Shown: positions 22,901 through 33,128 of the stretch, piece by piece
Numbering within the stretch: position 1 is the first letter of the stretch
How the letters are laid out: each line of letters opens with the position of its first letter
Source: Zantedeschia hybrid cultivar
Taxonomy: Eukaryota > Streptophyta > Magnoliopsida > Alismatales > Araceae
Direction of reading: 5' to 3'
DNA length: 64,000 nt
Assembly (NCBI GenBank): GCA_030544215.1
Contig: JARZZO010000002.1
Span: forward strand, 79,305,150-79,369,149
Position numbers and translations under genes: made by a program
The notes under the pieces: generated by a model
Told to the model about the DNA's origin: nothing
Database searches by the model: none
Seen by the model: the letters and a program-made list of their open reading frames with translations, nothing else

Positions 22901-25900
22901 TTTGAGACGTCTGATCAAAAAATTTGAGGATACATCCGGATAGTTTAGGTTGATCCTGATTTGACTATATATATTTTTTAAATAAAAATTTTTTATTACA
23001 CAAAAACCAAAATAGATAACATTTTTTTAAAAAAATATATATATATAGTCGATCGGAGCCGACTCAAACTACCTAAATGTACTTTCGGATTTGTGATCGG
23101 ACGTCTCAAAAAAATTTTAAAAAATAAAAATATGCTGCAGTGCCAGATCAGATGGCGCCAGGGAGGCATGCAGGCTACATGGCCTAGTACTCCTCCCCAG
23201 TGAACATTACTCTTTTTTTTTTTTTTTTTTTTTAACTCAAAGAGAGATGAGGAGATGATTGAGTCAACTTTTTTTTATTGAGAACAATGTTATTGCATCT
23301 ACCAAGTATTTAATGCACGTACAAATGCATAGACATGACAAATAGGGGCCATATATTGCCTAGGGTTGACAGTATTTATCATGTTTAAACAGTGTAAATC
23401 CCAGGATAGTATTTAAGTATTTTTGCCTTGTCCTCCTTAGTAGAGTTGTTCCTTTATTTTTTCCTCCCTGACAAAAAATATGTATTGTTACCTCCTTACT
23501 TTATAGGAAGATTTATTTTTCTTTCCTCAATATCATCAAAACTTCTATAATACTTAGTTTATCCCTTGACCTTTTATCCTATTAGTCTTGTCATAATAAC
23601 AACGATCAACTTTTTTTGAAAACATTATAATTTTGTCATTCTATCTTTACTCTTACGAGTACAACTATAATAGTTTAGAAGTTAAAGTCTTCAAAACGAA
23701 GTATTAAAAATTTAACGCTTTAAATCATAAACACCCACACAGTATAACATTTGTATAATACTTTAACTCTCTAATTATTTAAGTCGACCTTTAGGTGTTC
23801 TAGAAATCTAACACCCTAAGATTTATTTTGTTAAAATCTTCACGGAGGGATAGCTTTGAGTCATTCTCGTTTGAGGCGGCCTTTAGTTTACCCACCTTGT
23901 CTTGCTACCGTCGCCTGCCTTCTGCCTCTAAGATCTCCAAGTAGGCATCGCTACTATTTGTCCATCGCCACCATTGCCTATCCACCCTCTCCGCCTCAGC
24001 AAGGTCCAACTCTACTCGCCCTACCTCGTCCACAACCCCCCTCCCATCACACACATCTTTGACTTCGTGCCCGGAAAGTGAAAGACTTCAATGATGGCAT
24101 AGCCGTCTCAAAGATCCCCATTTACATATACCATCTTGATATGGACCACTGTAATGATAGGTCCGTCAGTGGCTCTGTTTCCAAGATTCCCCCTTTCCTC
24201 GATGCCCAGGGCAAGAGTCTCCTCGACATCGTCATCTGTTTGTATGAGAAGGGCTCCAAGTTATCTTCACTATTAAAACTTTAACATATTAAAATCTTGA
24301 GGTGTTAGATTTTAAGGATCTAAAAGTCGTCTTAAAGAACTAAAGAGTGAAATGCTATACACGAATTAAAGAGTCGGAGTCTTAGAGACTTAAGTATTAA
24401 GAATTTAACACTTTAAGTTTTAAACACAAACAATACAAAACGAGTATTATACTTAAGTACCATGGACTTAACACTAAGTTTTGGACATATAATAATATAA
24501 TGCTCATTATAATACTTGTGTGATACCTTAACTCTTTAGTTCTTTAAGTAGACTTTCTGTTGCCTTAAAATCCTAACACCCTAAGATTTTAATATGTTAA
24601 AATTTTAACAGTAAAAATAACTTGGAGGCATTCTTGTGCTAACGCATGGCGACGTCGAGGAGAATCTCGCCCTAGAGATCGGGGGGAGATCTTGAAGGCG
24701 GCATTACTAATGGACCTATCATTACTGCGATCGATGCCAAGATAGTAGTGTAAAATGGGGATCTTTGCGATGACCCTACCATCACCGAGGTCCTTCACCT
24801 CCTTGGGCACGAAACTAATAGGGCGGGTAGAGTTGGACCCTATTGAGACGGAAAGGAAGGGTGGGTGGGTGATGGTACCAATAGGCAAGCAGTGTCGATG
24901 TGTTCTCGGAGATCTTGAAGGCAAACGATGGTTACAAGACGAGGTGGGTAGAATAAGGCCACTATGAACGAGAATGATTCAAAGCTATCCCCTCCATTAA
25001 GATTTTAACAGATTAAAATCTCAAGGTGTTGAGATTTTAAAGTATCTAAAGGTCAACTTAAAGAATTAAAGAGTTGAAGTGTTATACAAGTGTTATGTTG
25101 TTTAGATGTTTATAATTAAAATGTTGAGTTTTTAATACTTAAGTCTCTAAGACTTTAACTTTTAAAATATTATAGTTATACCCGTGAGATCAAAGATATA
25201 ATGGCAAAATTATAATTTTTTTTCTTAAAAAAAGATGGCAGCTTTTATGACGGGATGACTAGGACAAAGGACGAGTAAACTTGCATTATAGAAGTTTTGA
25301 TGTTACGGAGAAAGGGAAAATAACTCTCCCCATAAAGTAGTGAGATAGCAATACATGTTTTTCTGATAGACGGGAGAAAATAAATGGACACCTCCGACAG
25401 GAAGGGTAGGACAAAAATCCTAGTGTTTATCATGACTAGGCATGATAAATACTATCTGCTATGTGTAGTATTTATCATCCCTGCATAGTATTTGTGAGTA
25501 CATGTCATCCTTAGCATTTGACATGTCCACGAATACACATGCACATTAAATGACTGTTGGACATAATGCATTTATCTGCGGAAAAATTGATCCAATCATC
25601 TCCTCATGCCCGAGTGAACCAATGAAAATATGCATTACAAAATGACTCGGGGCAACCGTACTACCTTCACTGCAGCAAATATTACTCGATTTGCAATGAC
25701 CCAAATCTGTTCTTGATCCATGTGTGCCTTGGGTGCAAGCAGGGCCTAGATGGGGTCGCTACTACGTGGGTCCAATCCAGTTTCTGGTTTGCTACGGCGC
25801 CGTCGTGGCCTGTACCCTCCTCGGTGGCCAAAGCCTCAAGGTGATAGATAGCAACACTTCTACCTTGCTCTTTGCCTCTGCTCCATGCCTTGTATTCTCA

Positions 25901-27321
25901 TTGAAGTGTGATGCAAATGAGCAGGCCATATACCTGATTTCCCGGTCGGATGGTGGCGGTCGGGCGGCGCTTAAGCTCTATGAGTTCGTGGTGATGTTCG
26001 GGTTCCTGATGCTTGGCCTGGCACAGATCCCTTCCTTCCACTCCCTCCGGCACATCAACTTTGTCTCCCTTCTCCTCTGCCTTGCCTATAGTATCTGCGC
26101 CGCCGCCGGCGCCATCTACGTAGGTGAGAATTTTGCCGACTGACTTGGACAATGCCACTGTGAGGGGTCCCTAGTGACTCCATTCCTTTGTTGTTTGTGT
26201 ACACTGGCTTGCTGAATTCAGGTGGATCATCCCAGTCGCCGGCCAAGGACTACTCCCTCACCAGCAGCGGGGAAGGCCGGCTCTTCCGAGCACTCAATGC
26301 ACTCGCCATTATCGCCACCACATACGGCAATGGGATCATCCCTGAAATACAGGTAATTTAGAGCAGGAAGACTGTTGGCATGTGGAATTTGCAGCACTAT
26401 GTTAGAATCCTCTATTCTTCATTCCCCTCTTTCTCCGTCACAGGCTACGGCAGCGCCTCCCGTCACCGGCAAGATGATCAAGGGGCTGTGCCTGTGCTAC
26501 GCAGTGGTCATCACCACCTTCTTCAGCGTCGCCATATCGGGGTACTGGGCGTTCGGCAACCAAGCCCAGGGCAGCATTCTCAGCAACTTCATCACCGAGG
26601 GGGGGACCACCTTGGTTCCCCGGTGGTTCCTTCTGATGACCAACGCCTTCACCCTCCTCCAGCTTGCTGCCGTCGCCGTGGTAATAAATACACCCGAATG
26701 CTGGCCAAACACACGCGCAAACCTTACAGGCACTCGCACAAACACCTCAACGGCGTGTACGCAATCAGCACAATGCAGAGGCATTTGCACAAACACCTCG
26801 ATGGCACGAGCGAGAACAGCACAGACCCCACGCACATTTCCGCAAACATCTCCAGGGCATGCATGGAAACAGCGTAGACCTCACAGGCATTTGCGCAAAC
26901 ATATGGATGGCAACTGATCCGGCTACGTTGATGCGCGCAGGTGTACATGCAGCCTACGAACGAGGTGCTGGAAGGGCTATTCTCGGACCCGAAGGCGGAC
27001 CAGTACGCTGTCAGGAATGTGCTGCCGAGGCTGCTCTTCCGGTCGCTCTCCATTGTCATCGCCACGGCCGTCGCCGCCATGCTGCCCTTCTTCGGGGACA
27101 TAAACGCGGTGATTGGGGCCTTCGGGTTCCTGCCGCTGGACTTCGTCATCCCCGCCATCTTCTACAACATCACGTTTGGGCCGTCCAAGAGGGGCCTGCT
27201 CTTCTGGACGAACGCCGGCATCGCAGCCGCCTTCTCGGCGCTGGCGGTGGCGGCGTCGGTGGCGGCGGTGAGGCAGATAGCTCTTGATGCCAAGAACTAC
27301 CGGTTGTTTGCTGACGTGTGA
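19992..27321 (+). CDS. GAT1: GABA transporter 1-like amino-acid permease (AAAP family), 7 exons
   Basis: Exons: 19992-20124, 20757-20987, 25743-25840, 25925-26123, 26222-26352, 26444-26680, 26941-27321. All junctions are GT-AG and the phases join without a break, giving 469 residues (relatives ~450). The first ~30 residues are a soluble Pro-rich tail. KLDAGALFVLKSKG then GSWLHCGYHLTTSIVAPALL start the AAAP fold. Later family blocks are GPRWGRYYVGPIQFLVCYGA, TTYGNGIIPEIQ, SVAISGYWAFGNQA, YMQPTNEVLE, FFGDINAVIGAFGFLPLDF and the end RQIALDAKNYRLFADV. About 10-11 hydrophobic segments are expected. The family carries GABA and related amino acids with protons, usually at the plasma membrane; substrate here is inferred from similarity. 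Intron 2 is 4.75 kb and full of repeats, while the other introns are 84-632 bp. The start is the first ATG after the TATA box. Confidence 0.93.
21654..21887. mobile_element. Small MITE in GAT1-like intron 2
   Basis: GGGATAATTTTATGTTAACC at the left pairs with GGTTAATATGAAATTATCCC at the right with two mismatches. The ~234-bp interior is AT-rich and non-coding. Its motif TTAAATTTT..CATGCTTAC recurs in the inverted-repeat element at 32372-32645. No clean target duplication was identified. Confidence 0.55.
22826..23177. mobile_element. Foldback element in GAT1-like intron 2
   Basis: An inverted repeat with ~150-bp arms. AGCCTACACTGCCTCCC and, further in, TTTTTTTGAGACGTC on the left pair with their complements on the right (GACGTCTCAAAAAAA and GGGAGGCATGCAGGCTA). 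The centre is an A/T-rich loop. No coding capacity. Confidence 0.65.
23241..25610. mobile_element. 2.4-kb palindrome: two inverted copies of a repeat with coding-like inserts
   Basis: The left half (23241-~24425) is matched by the reverse complement of the right half (~24430-25610). GAGGAGATGATT at 23250 faces AATCATCTCCTC near 25600. The match runs inward through TCAAAACTTCTATAAT, the GTATTAAAAA zone at 23701/25138 and the GC-richer centres of each arm (23850-24262 and 24612-24990). Within each half, ~150-bp flanks of the GC-richer centre are themselves inverted (AATCTAACACC...TTAAAG and complement), like the long ends of Mutator-type elements. The two centres translate to related but broken peptides, for example AKIPILHYYLGIDRSNDRS against SKIPIYIYHLDMDHCNDRS. 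These look like one captured gene piece in two copies. Parent gene not recognised; superfamily assignment is inference. Confidence 0.65.
26729..26915. repeat. Four-unit ~52-bp tandem repeat in GAT1-like intron 6
   Basis: Motifs GCACTCGCACAAACACCT (26729), GCATTTGCACAAACACCT (26781), GCACATTTCCGCAAACATCT (26832) and GCATTTGCGCAAACATATGG (26887) recur every ~51-55 bp. They occupy most of the 260-bp intron between the last two exons. Confidence 0.65.
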
Positions 27322-28188
27322 AGGATAGGGCATATTTGGCACGGCTTCAAATTGGAGATATTTTAAATTTTTATCTAATTATTCAGTGAGAAAAAGAAAG
27401 TAGATATTTATTGAAAGTCACTCTTATAGTATTTAGGATATTTTTAACTTTCAATTAAAAATTTTAAATTGGATATTTTTAAATGAACGGAAAATAGAGT
27501 TGTTAAGAGAAGTTTGACTTTTAAAAAAACTTAAAATTACTTCTAACTATTTTTATTTATTATTTTTATGTTATAATTAAAAAATAAAAATAACTTCCAA
27601 TTAAAAGTCTCATACCTCAAAAAATGGTGTTGTCGATCCGAGTAATGAGTTCATTATTATTTATCTCCCACTCAAAAAATTGGTCATAAAAGATGTAAAG
27701 TTATCAAAAGTAAAGTTATTCTTTGAGAAAATTCTTCATAAGGATGGACCAGTGGTTATAATTATTTCCGTCTATTTTAATAGTGAAGGAAAGAGCAAGC
27801 TCAGATGCCATTACAACCAAAGTTTTGTTAAATAAGATAAAATAAAGCTGCTCATTTGAAGTTACGAGTGTAAAGCATGGAAGGAGGCATGTGAGTTCCT
27901 TCTACTTCATTTTTCAACACCATTGATTCGTCACTCGTCTACTTCGGTCTCATTGGTTCTTTAAACCAATCAGATTAAATGAAATATAAATAATATAAAA
28001 AAGTAAAATAAAAAAATCTCTATCCGACACATAAAAGGATGAAGATAGTGGAAAAGATCGAAGTAGAAAAGTATCGTGGACTTTCCATGTCCTTGTCTTT
28101 AAAAGATAAAATGAGACGTAGAACAAGAAAAGGAAAGAGCAAATGCATTCTTAGTGGCTTTCAAACCTTTCTCTTTCTCTTAGGTTTA
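27322..28188. other. GAT1-like 3' flank, no gene seen
   Basis: AT-rich sequence after the stop codon, presumably 3' UTR then intergenic. No coding frame or clear repeat boundary is supported. Confidence 0.4.
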
Positions 28189-28500
28189 CTTTGTTTGCAG
28201 AATAGTTTAAAGCAGAATAAGATTTTGGAGATTTCTTAAATCAGAATAAGAGGTATTTTGATTTGATAAGTTGTTGATATTCTACTCAGAATAAGAATTA
28301 TACTGCGCTATTCTAAGTGATTTGATAGGAATAAGTGAAATAAGAAGTAAAATAAAAGATAAAATTTAGAGAATTGAGGGAATTAGACATTCCAAGTAGA
28401 GTTTGGAGAGTTGAAGAAATTGGGAGAATTATGCATCCTCCCAATCAAACAAGAATAAGATCTTTATACCGGTTATTATGATCCTATTCCGCAAACAAAG
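28189..28500. mobile_element. MITE with TTTGTTTGC ends
   Basis: CTTTGTTTGCAGAATAG at the left pairs with CCTATTCCGCAAACAAAG at the right. The interior is full of AGAATAAG words. Similar GAATAAG...GCAAACAAA segments occur in GAT1-like intron 1 (~20337-20495), in intron 2 (~21150-21385) and at 28853-29130, suggesting a locally frequent family. A clean target duplication was not found for this copy. Confidence 0.6.
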
Positions 28501-28852
28501 CAAAATAAAATGGCTGTGGGATCACCACGAAATATGAGAAACGTACCAACAGTTTGGTAATTCATGGTAAATGATGCTCGTTTTATGCATAGAAGCAGAG
28601 CAGAAGTAGTGATTGGGTTATTCAACTTGAGTAATAGAAAAAAGGAGTAATAGAACAAGATGAGTACTAAAGTTCTTATACTTTGTAACTTGAAGCCTGG
28701 TTTGTTAGTAGGATAAGTCCCGAATAGGACGGCCTATCTAACTTATTGGGGGCGATCACTTCGATTGCACGGCTTGTGTATCCGGATTAGAATGACCCGA
28801 ATAAACTAGAACAAGCAATCTTGTTAAAATTTTCAAATTGCTTATTCTCTTA

Positions 28853-29130
28853 GCGCTGGTTTGATAGGAGAATAAGAGTAAAATAATGAGTCTTATTATT
28901 AGAATAAGATTAATTCTACTTTAATGGACGGAATAACTTATACCACGTTAGAATTACTCATATTAGAATAAAGAGAATAAAGAATTCCACCTTAGACCCA
29001 AGAGTGACTTATTTTTCATATTATGTCAGTGAGCCCTACATAACTATCGAAGATAAATGCCCCTTATTCTAGTATATGTTTATTCCGGATAAGTAATTAT
29101 GGATAACATTTTCTACAAACAAACTAGGGC
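28853..29130. mobile_element. PIF/Harbinger (Tourist-like) MITE with TTA duplication
   Basis: GCGCTGGTTTG at the left and CAAACTAGGGC at the right are imperfect inverted ends. They are flanked by the 3-bp direct repeat TTA (28850-28852 and 29131-29133). A 3-bp TTA/TAA duplication and short G-rich ends ending in GTTTG are hallmarks of Tourist-like MITEs. The 278-bp interior is non-coding. Confidence 0.75.
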
Positions 29131-29319
29131 TTAACTTACATTTATATATTTTATTTATTAAAATTAAATTATTTTACATTTTTATTTATTTTAATTAACT
29201 TATTATCATATATCTTATTTTTATTTAATTAAGAGCCACCGAAGCCGCCTATGACGAACTCCATGAGACTGCTCTAAACTTTAGATCTTGAATCTTCGCA
29301 ACTGCCAAAGAGACAGCAT

Positions 29320-29754
29320 TAGGGGTGTGCACGGTTCGGTTCGATTCGGTTTTGGAGGAAATTTCTTCAACCCGAACCGAACCGAACTGACATTTGAAAC
29401 CGAACCGAACCGAACCGAAATTTTTCGGTTCGGTTCGGTTCAAACCGAATTTTCATATTTTATTGATATTAAATGTATATATAGATATTTAACATTAAAA
29501 TTATATTTAAAAAATACTTATTTATACATAAATATGTATATGATATTAAAATATTAAAACATTTATATGCATAATGTTAATATAAATACTTATTTACTTT
29601 AAAAAATCGATTTATTCGGTTTTTCGGTTCGGTTTGGTTTCACAACTTTGTGAAACCGAACCGAACCGAACCTGACTCCAAACCGAACCGAACCGAACGG
29701 TTCGGTTCGGTTCGGTTCGGTTTTTCGATTTTTCGGTTTTTATGCACACCCCTA
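29320..29754. mobile_element. hAT-type MITE with perfect 8-bp target duplication
   Basis: Ends TAGGGGTGTGCA and TGCACACCCCTA are perfect inverted complements. They are flanked by GACAGCAT at 29312-29319 and 29755-29762. The subterminal zones are dense arrays of CGGTTCGGTT / AACCGAACCG in both orientations, and the centre is AT-rich. No coding frame. Same class as 8016-8623, with more regular arrays. Confidence 0.92.
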
Positions 29755-29762
29755 GACAGCAT

Positions 29763-31049
29763 AGAGCCGGATAAAGCAACCGATCAAGCACATAAGGTAT
29801 TCATGGTGATCGGGCGAGGTGGCTGAAGAACAATGAAAGAAAGAGACGGTCAAGGTGGAGGCACAACACAGTAGGGATAACATGGTTGGGGTTGAGGGCA
29901 TCAAAATCTTCAAAACAAAATAGAGAGTGAAAGCAACTTGATTAGAACAACAAAGATAAACAAGAGAAATCAAAGAAAAGGTCCTATCTAGAGACAAATA
30001 GATTGATCCAGATAAGTTGACTTACCTGACAAAAGCTCCTAATGGAGATCTAAGCCTCCCAAAGGGGAGATTATTCCTCCCAAGGGAGAGGAGGGGGGTG
30101 GAGGAGGGGGCCTTCCTAAAGGAAAAACACCCCTTCCCCTCCCCCCAGTGAATGTGGTGGGAGCTGGCGACCGAGAGAGTGGAGATCCTCCCTCCCCTCC
30201 CTTGTCCTGTGAAGATTAGATGTATGATTCAGTTGAGTTATAGATGACAGGGCATACCTAATGTCACCTGCTAAAGTTGCAAGATTAAACTCTACTGATC
30301 ACCATTACAAAATCATAGAGGGTGACGTAGCCACCCTGATTAAAAAAAAAAAAAAAAAAAAGGTATAACTTATCATCGTCATGTATTCCTTCCAAATGAT
30401 TTGGCATGGTGTTGCCCAAAACACAACCTGAGCAGACCCAAGAGATGTCGATGAAGCCTATTTCAAGGCCAACCATTGACATTTACATGGAGAAGGCAAT
30501 TGCAATATATAGCAGCACTGCATGGTAGTTCAGCAAGTGTTTCTCGTAACTATGTCCAAAATCACTTGTAATTAAGACCAAGTAGACATGCCTTTGAAAA
30601 TCATAGATTCAACAAAAGGCTGATAACTTTAAATGAGATTTTTCAAATTTTAACAAAATTATTTAAATCATATCTTCAAAACATATTTCCAATCAATTTA
30701 TGTTGAATTTATATCTTTCAAATGTATTTTTGAATGTTATCTAAATGTAAAATTGGCTCTGGTTCAGTAAATTTACTCATCTTACCTCTGATACATGAAA
30801 TATAAGTGCCACAAGGAGAAGAAAAAGGAGTACTAAAAATACCACATGCCTTAGTGAAAATTTCTTAAGAATCATCTTGGGCCCTTAGGCTGCTTTTTAT
30901 GAAAAAAGAGTGATAGTAGAAACCATAGTCAATTATTGTTAGCTTGACAGTAGAATAAACTTAGGATGAAAATTTGAAAGAAAATCTGGACTTTAAACTT
31001 TACTTTGCCAACATAGAATAGAATAGGGCTTGGATCACGTTTGCGTTAT
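29763..31049. other. Intergenic, no gene seen
   Basis: Contains a G-rich then C-rich stretch (30060-30145) and a poly(A) run at 30342-30360. No supported coding frame. Confidence 0.35.
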
Positions 31050-31905
31050 ACCAAGGGCTAAATCTATATTGCAGCAAATCGCAAGCATATAGACTTGTAG
31101 TCGCCAGAAACTGGTGGACGTTAAAGACCGTTCGATCCTATCTCTTGCTATTCAATAGAATTTGTATTTGGAGAGGAAGAGGCACAAAGCAAAATACCTG
31201 CAAGGAGAAGAAGACGGTCAAGGTGTCCCCTATCTAGGTGAGGGAAAGATCATCCAATACTTAAGTTAGATCTTTGAGGGAAGGAGATGGAGTGACTAGC
31301 ATTTTTTGGTATCAATGTGCATATCTTGTTCTGGAGGAGGGTCAATATATTTGTACGGACCCCTCTGTGAGGCATTAAATGATAGTTCTATAACGGTCCA
31401 CTAGTGGCCTATGTTTTGGGCCCCCTGATTGAGGGGATCGAAGGTCTCCAGGCTGGAAGGCATGATCTCCTCTCTTAAAGAGATGTGAAGAACGTGAGGC
31501 CTTGCCATGAATGATACTTTGACCTGATTTTTGCTTATCGGTGGGAAAGGAGAGAATTCGAATCATCCAGAGACCTCCCAACTTCTCAAAAAGTCAGGGT
31601 CTCAGCGTTTGAGCCTTGGAGGCCTTGGCCTCACCCAGTGGAGAGCAAGGAGAAGTTAGACCTTTTTCGAGAGTCTAGCCCTCTCAGGAGTTGGGAAGAA
31701 TATCCTTAAGAGCTTAACATTCTCGGGTGATCTTGCGGAGTTCCGTTGGGAACGTCTCTCGAGACTCATGGTCTTGGCCTATCCTGCCAAGTGCTTGCTA
31801 GGACTCACGTGAGTGTCGCACGTGACGTTAAATGGGTTGCGTCCCCCTGTGATGCCTCCAATTGGGCCTAATTGGGCTGAAGCCCAATTCTCCCTCATCA
31901 AGACC
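31050..31905 (-). repeat. LTR-like fragment, minus orientation (low confidence)
   Basis: Read on the minus strand it starts TGATGAGGGAGAATTGGGC. It passes a possible TATA (CAAATATATTGA, ~31335) and ends in a CTTCTCCTTGCAGGTATT-type stretch with downstream U5-like sequence, the usual order in plant Ty3-type LTRs. No second LTR, PBS or target duplication is visible, so it may be a solo or truncated LTR. Confidence 0.35.
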
Positions 31906-32371
31906 CATCCTTGCCTATGTTAAAATAAAAGAGTATTTATATATTTTATACACCTACAAGAAATATTACGGTCACAAAACAACAATTCCTATTCAATATA
32001 GAATAAAATCCGTCCAACAAAAATAAACATTTTGAATAAACATCATATCCTTATTCTACTCTTTCTTATTTATTATCAAACTAAAAGCTAAAAGACTTTT
32101 TTGAGGATCAAATAATCCTTACATAGGATAGCATTTTTAGATTATCTAGGTTCGTTCACTTTGGTTGTTTTGATTGATTATTTCAAGTGAGAATGACTTG
32201 GTCCAAAACAAATTAAAATAAGTAATTAGTCAAAAATTGAGTCACTTGTTCTACCTAAAACTGATTATACTTATTTTTATGTTTTTTTTGTTTTGTTTTT
32301 TTATTTTAACTAAAATATGAATTTAATTATCAAAATAAGTAGCTGGACGGGACACTTTTACATTAACTACG

Positions 32372-32645
32372 ATGTTAAATTTCAAAAATATCATGCTTAC
32401 TTGCATATTATCTTATATACCCTATGTTAAATTTCAAAAAATACCATTCTTACTTGCATATTATCTTACATACCCTCTTAATATGTATCAATGTTTCATA
32501 ATTGTGCGCCACAGTGAAGGCATACTTGATATGAATAAATATTTCATATGCTACTAAAATGACATATTTAATAAACATGTTATTTTCTAAGAGTACATAA
32601 GAAAATATACAGATAAGCACGATATTTTTGAAAATTTGCATACAA
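32372..32645. repeat. Inverted-repeat element with internal ~57-bp tandem duplication
   Basis: The left arm ATGTTAAATTTC..CATGCTTACTTGCATATTATCTTATA is followed at once by a second copy (~32424-32476). The right end (~32580-32645), read in reverse, is a third diverged copy. The result is a foldback unit whose left arm is duplicated. Confidence 0.5.
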
Positions 32646-33034
32646 GCTTGATTAGTATGAGATTATATATCCTCACTGGGATATAAACAAAATCCTAGAT
32701 TGCCTACGCCTTCATAAGCAATCATGCTATTTGAAAAGGTGGATCAACGATATATATCTAGTCGGGAAAATCTGACCCGGCAATTTAATTAACCCGAACT
32801 TTTTTTTTTTCTGTTAAGAATATGTTAATCCGAACCTTGCTTGCATCAAACTGACGGCGCCGCCATCCGAGTTTCCCGGGTCGCCGACCGTTATCCTACC
32901 GAAAGCCAGCTACGTGACTCAGCAGGATTCCTCTGGCCAGGCCTGCCCCCTACTAGCTCTTCTAATTCAAATCCTTCAAGACCACTTCCTCTTCCTGGGG
33001 AATCCTGTTCATACAAGGACATGCCGGAAATCTT

Positions 33035-33118
33035 ATTATATATACGCCCTCATCTGTGCCTTTCCCTACGATCGTCTCCTGCTCTCTTCTTCTTCTTCTT
33101 CTTCTTCTTCTTCTTCTT
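33035..33118 (+). promoter_or_regulatory. NAC gene core promoter and (CTT)n leader
   Basis: A TATA box (ATTATATATA, 33035-33044) lies ~85 bp before the start codon. A pure CTT/TTC microsatellite of about 11 units (33086-33118) ends 10 bp before the ATG and must lie in the 5' UTR if the TATA box is used. Such tracts change length easily. Confidence 0.65.
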
Positions 33119-33128
33119 CACATCAAAT

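Noticed and set aside
26681..26917. Read-through of GAT1-like exon 6 into intron 6
   Set aside because: The extension is repeat-derived and breaks the family alignment, while splicing to 26941 restores it exactly.
30060..30145. G-run then C-run stretch as a G-quadruplex or hairpin
   Set aside because: Runs are irregular and the complement match is partial; nothing ties it to a gene.
32841..33128. In-frame upstream extension of the NAC ORF
   Set aside because: It reads through the TATA box and the CTT microsatellite, so it is promoter and leader rather than protein.
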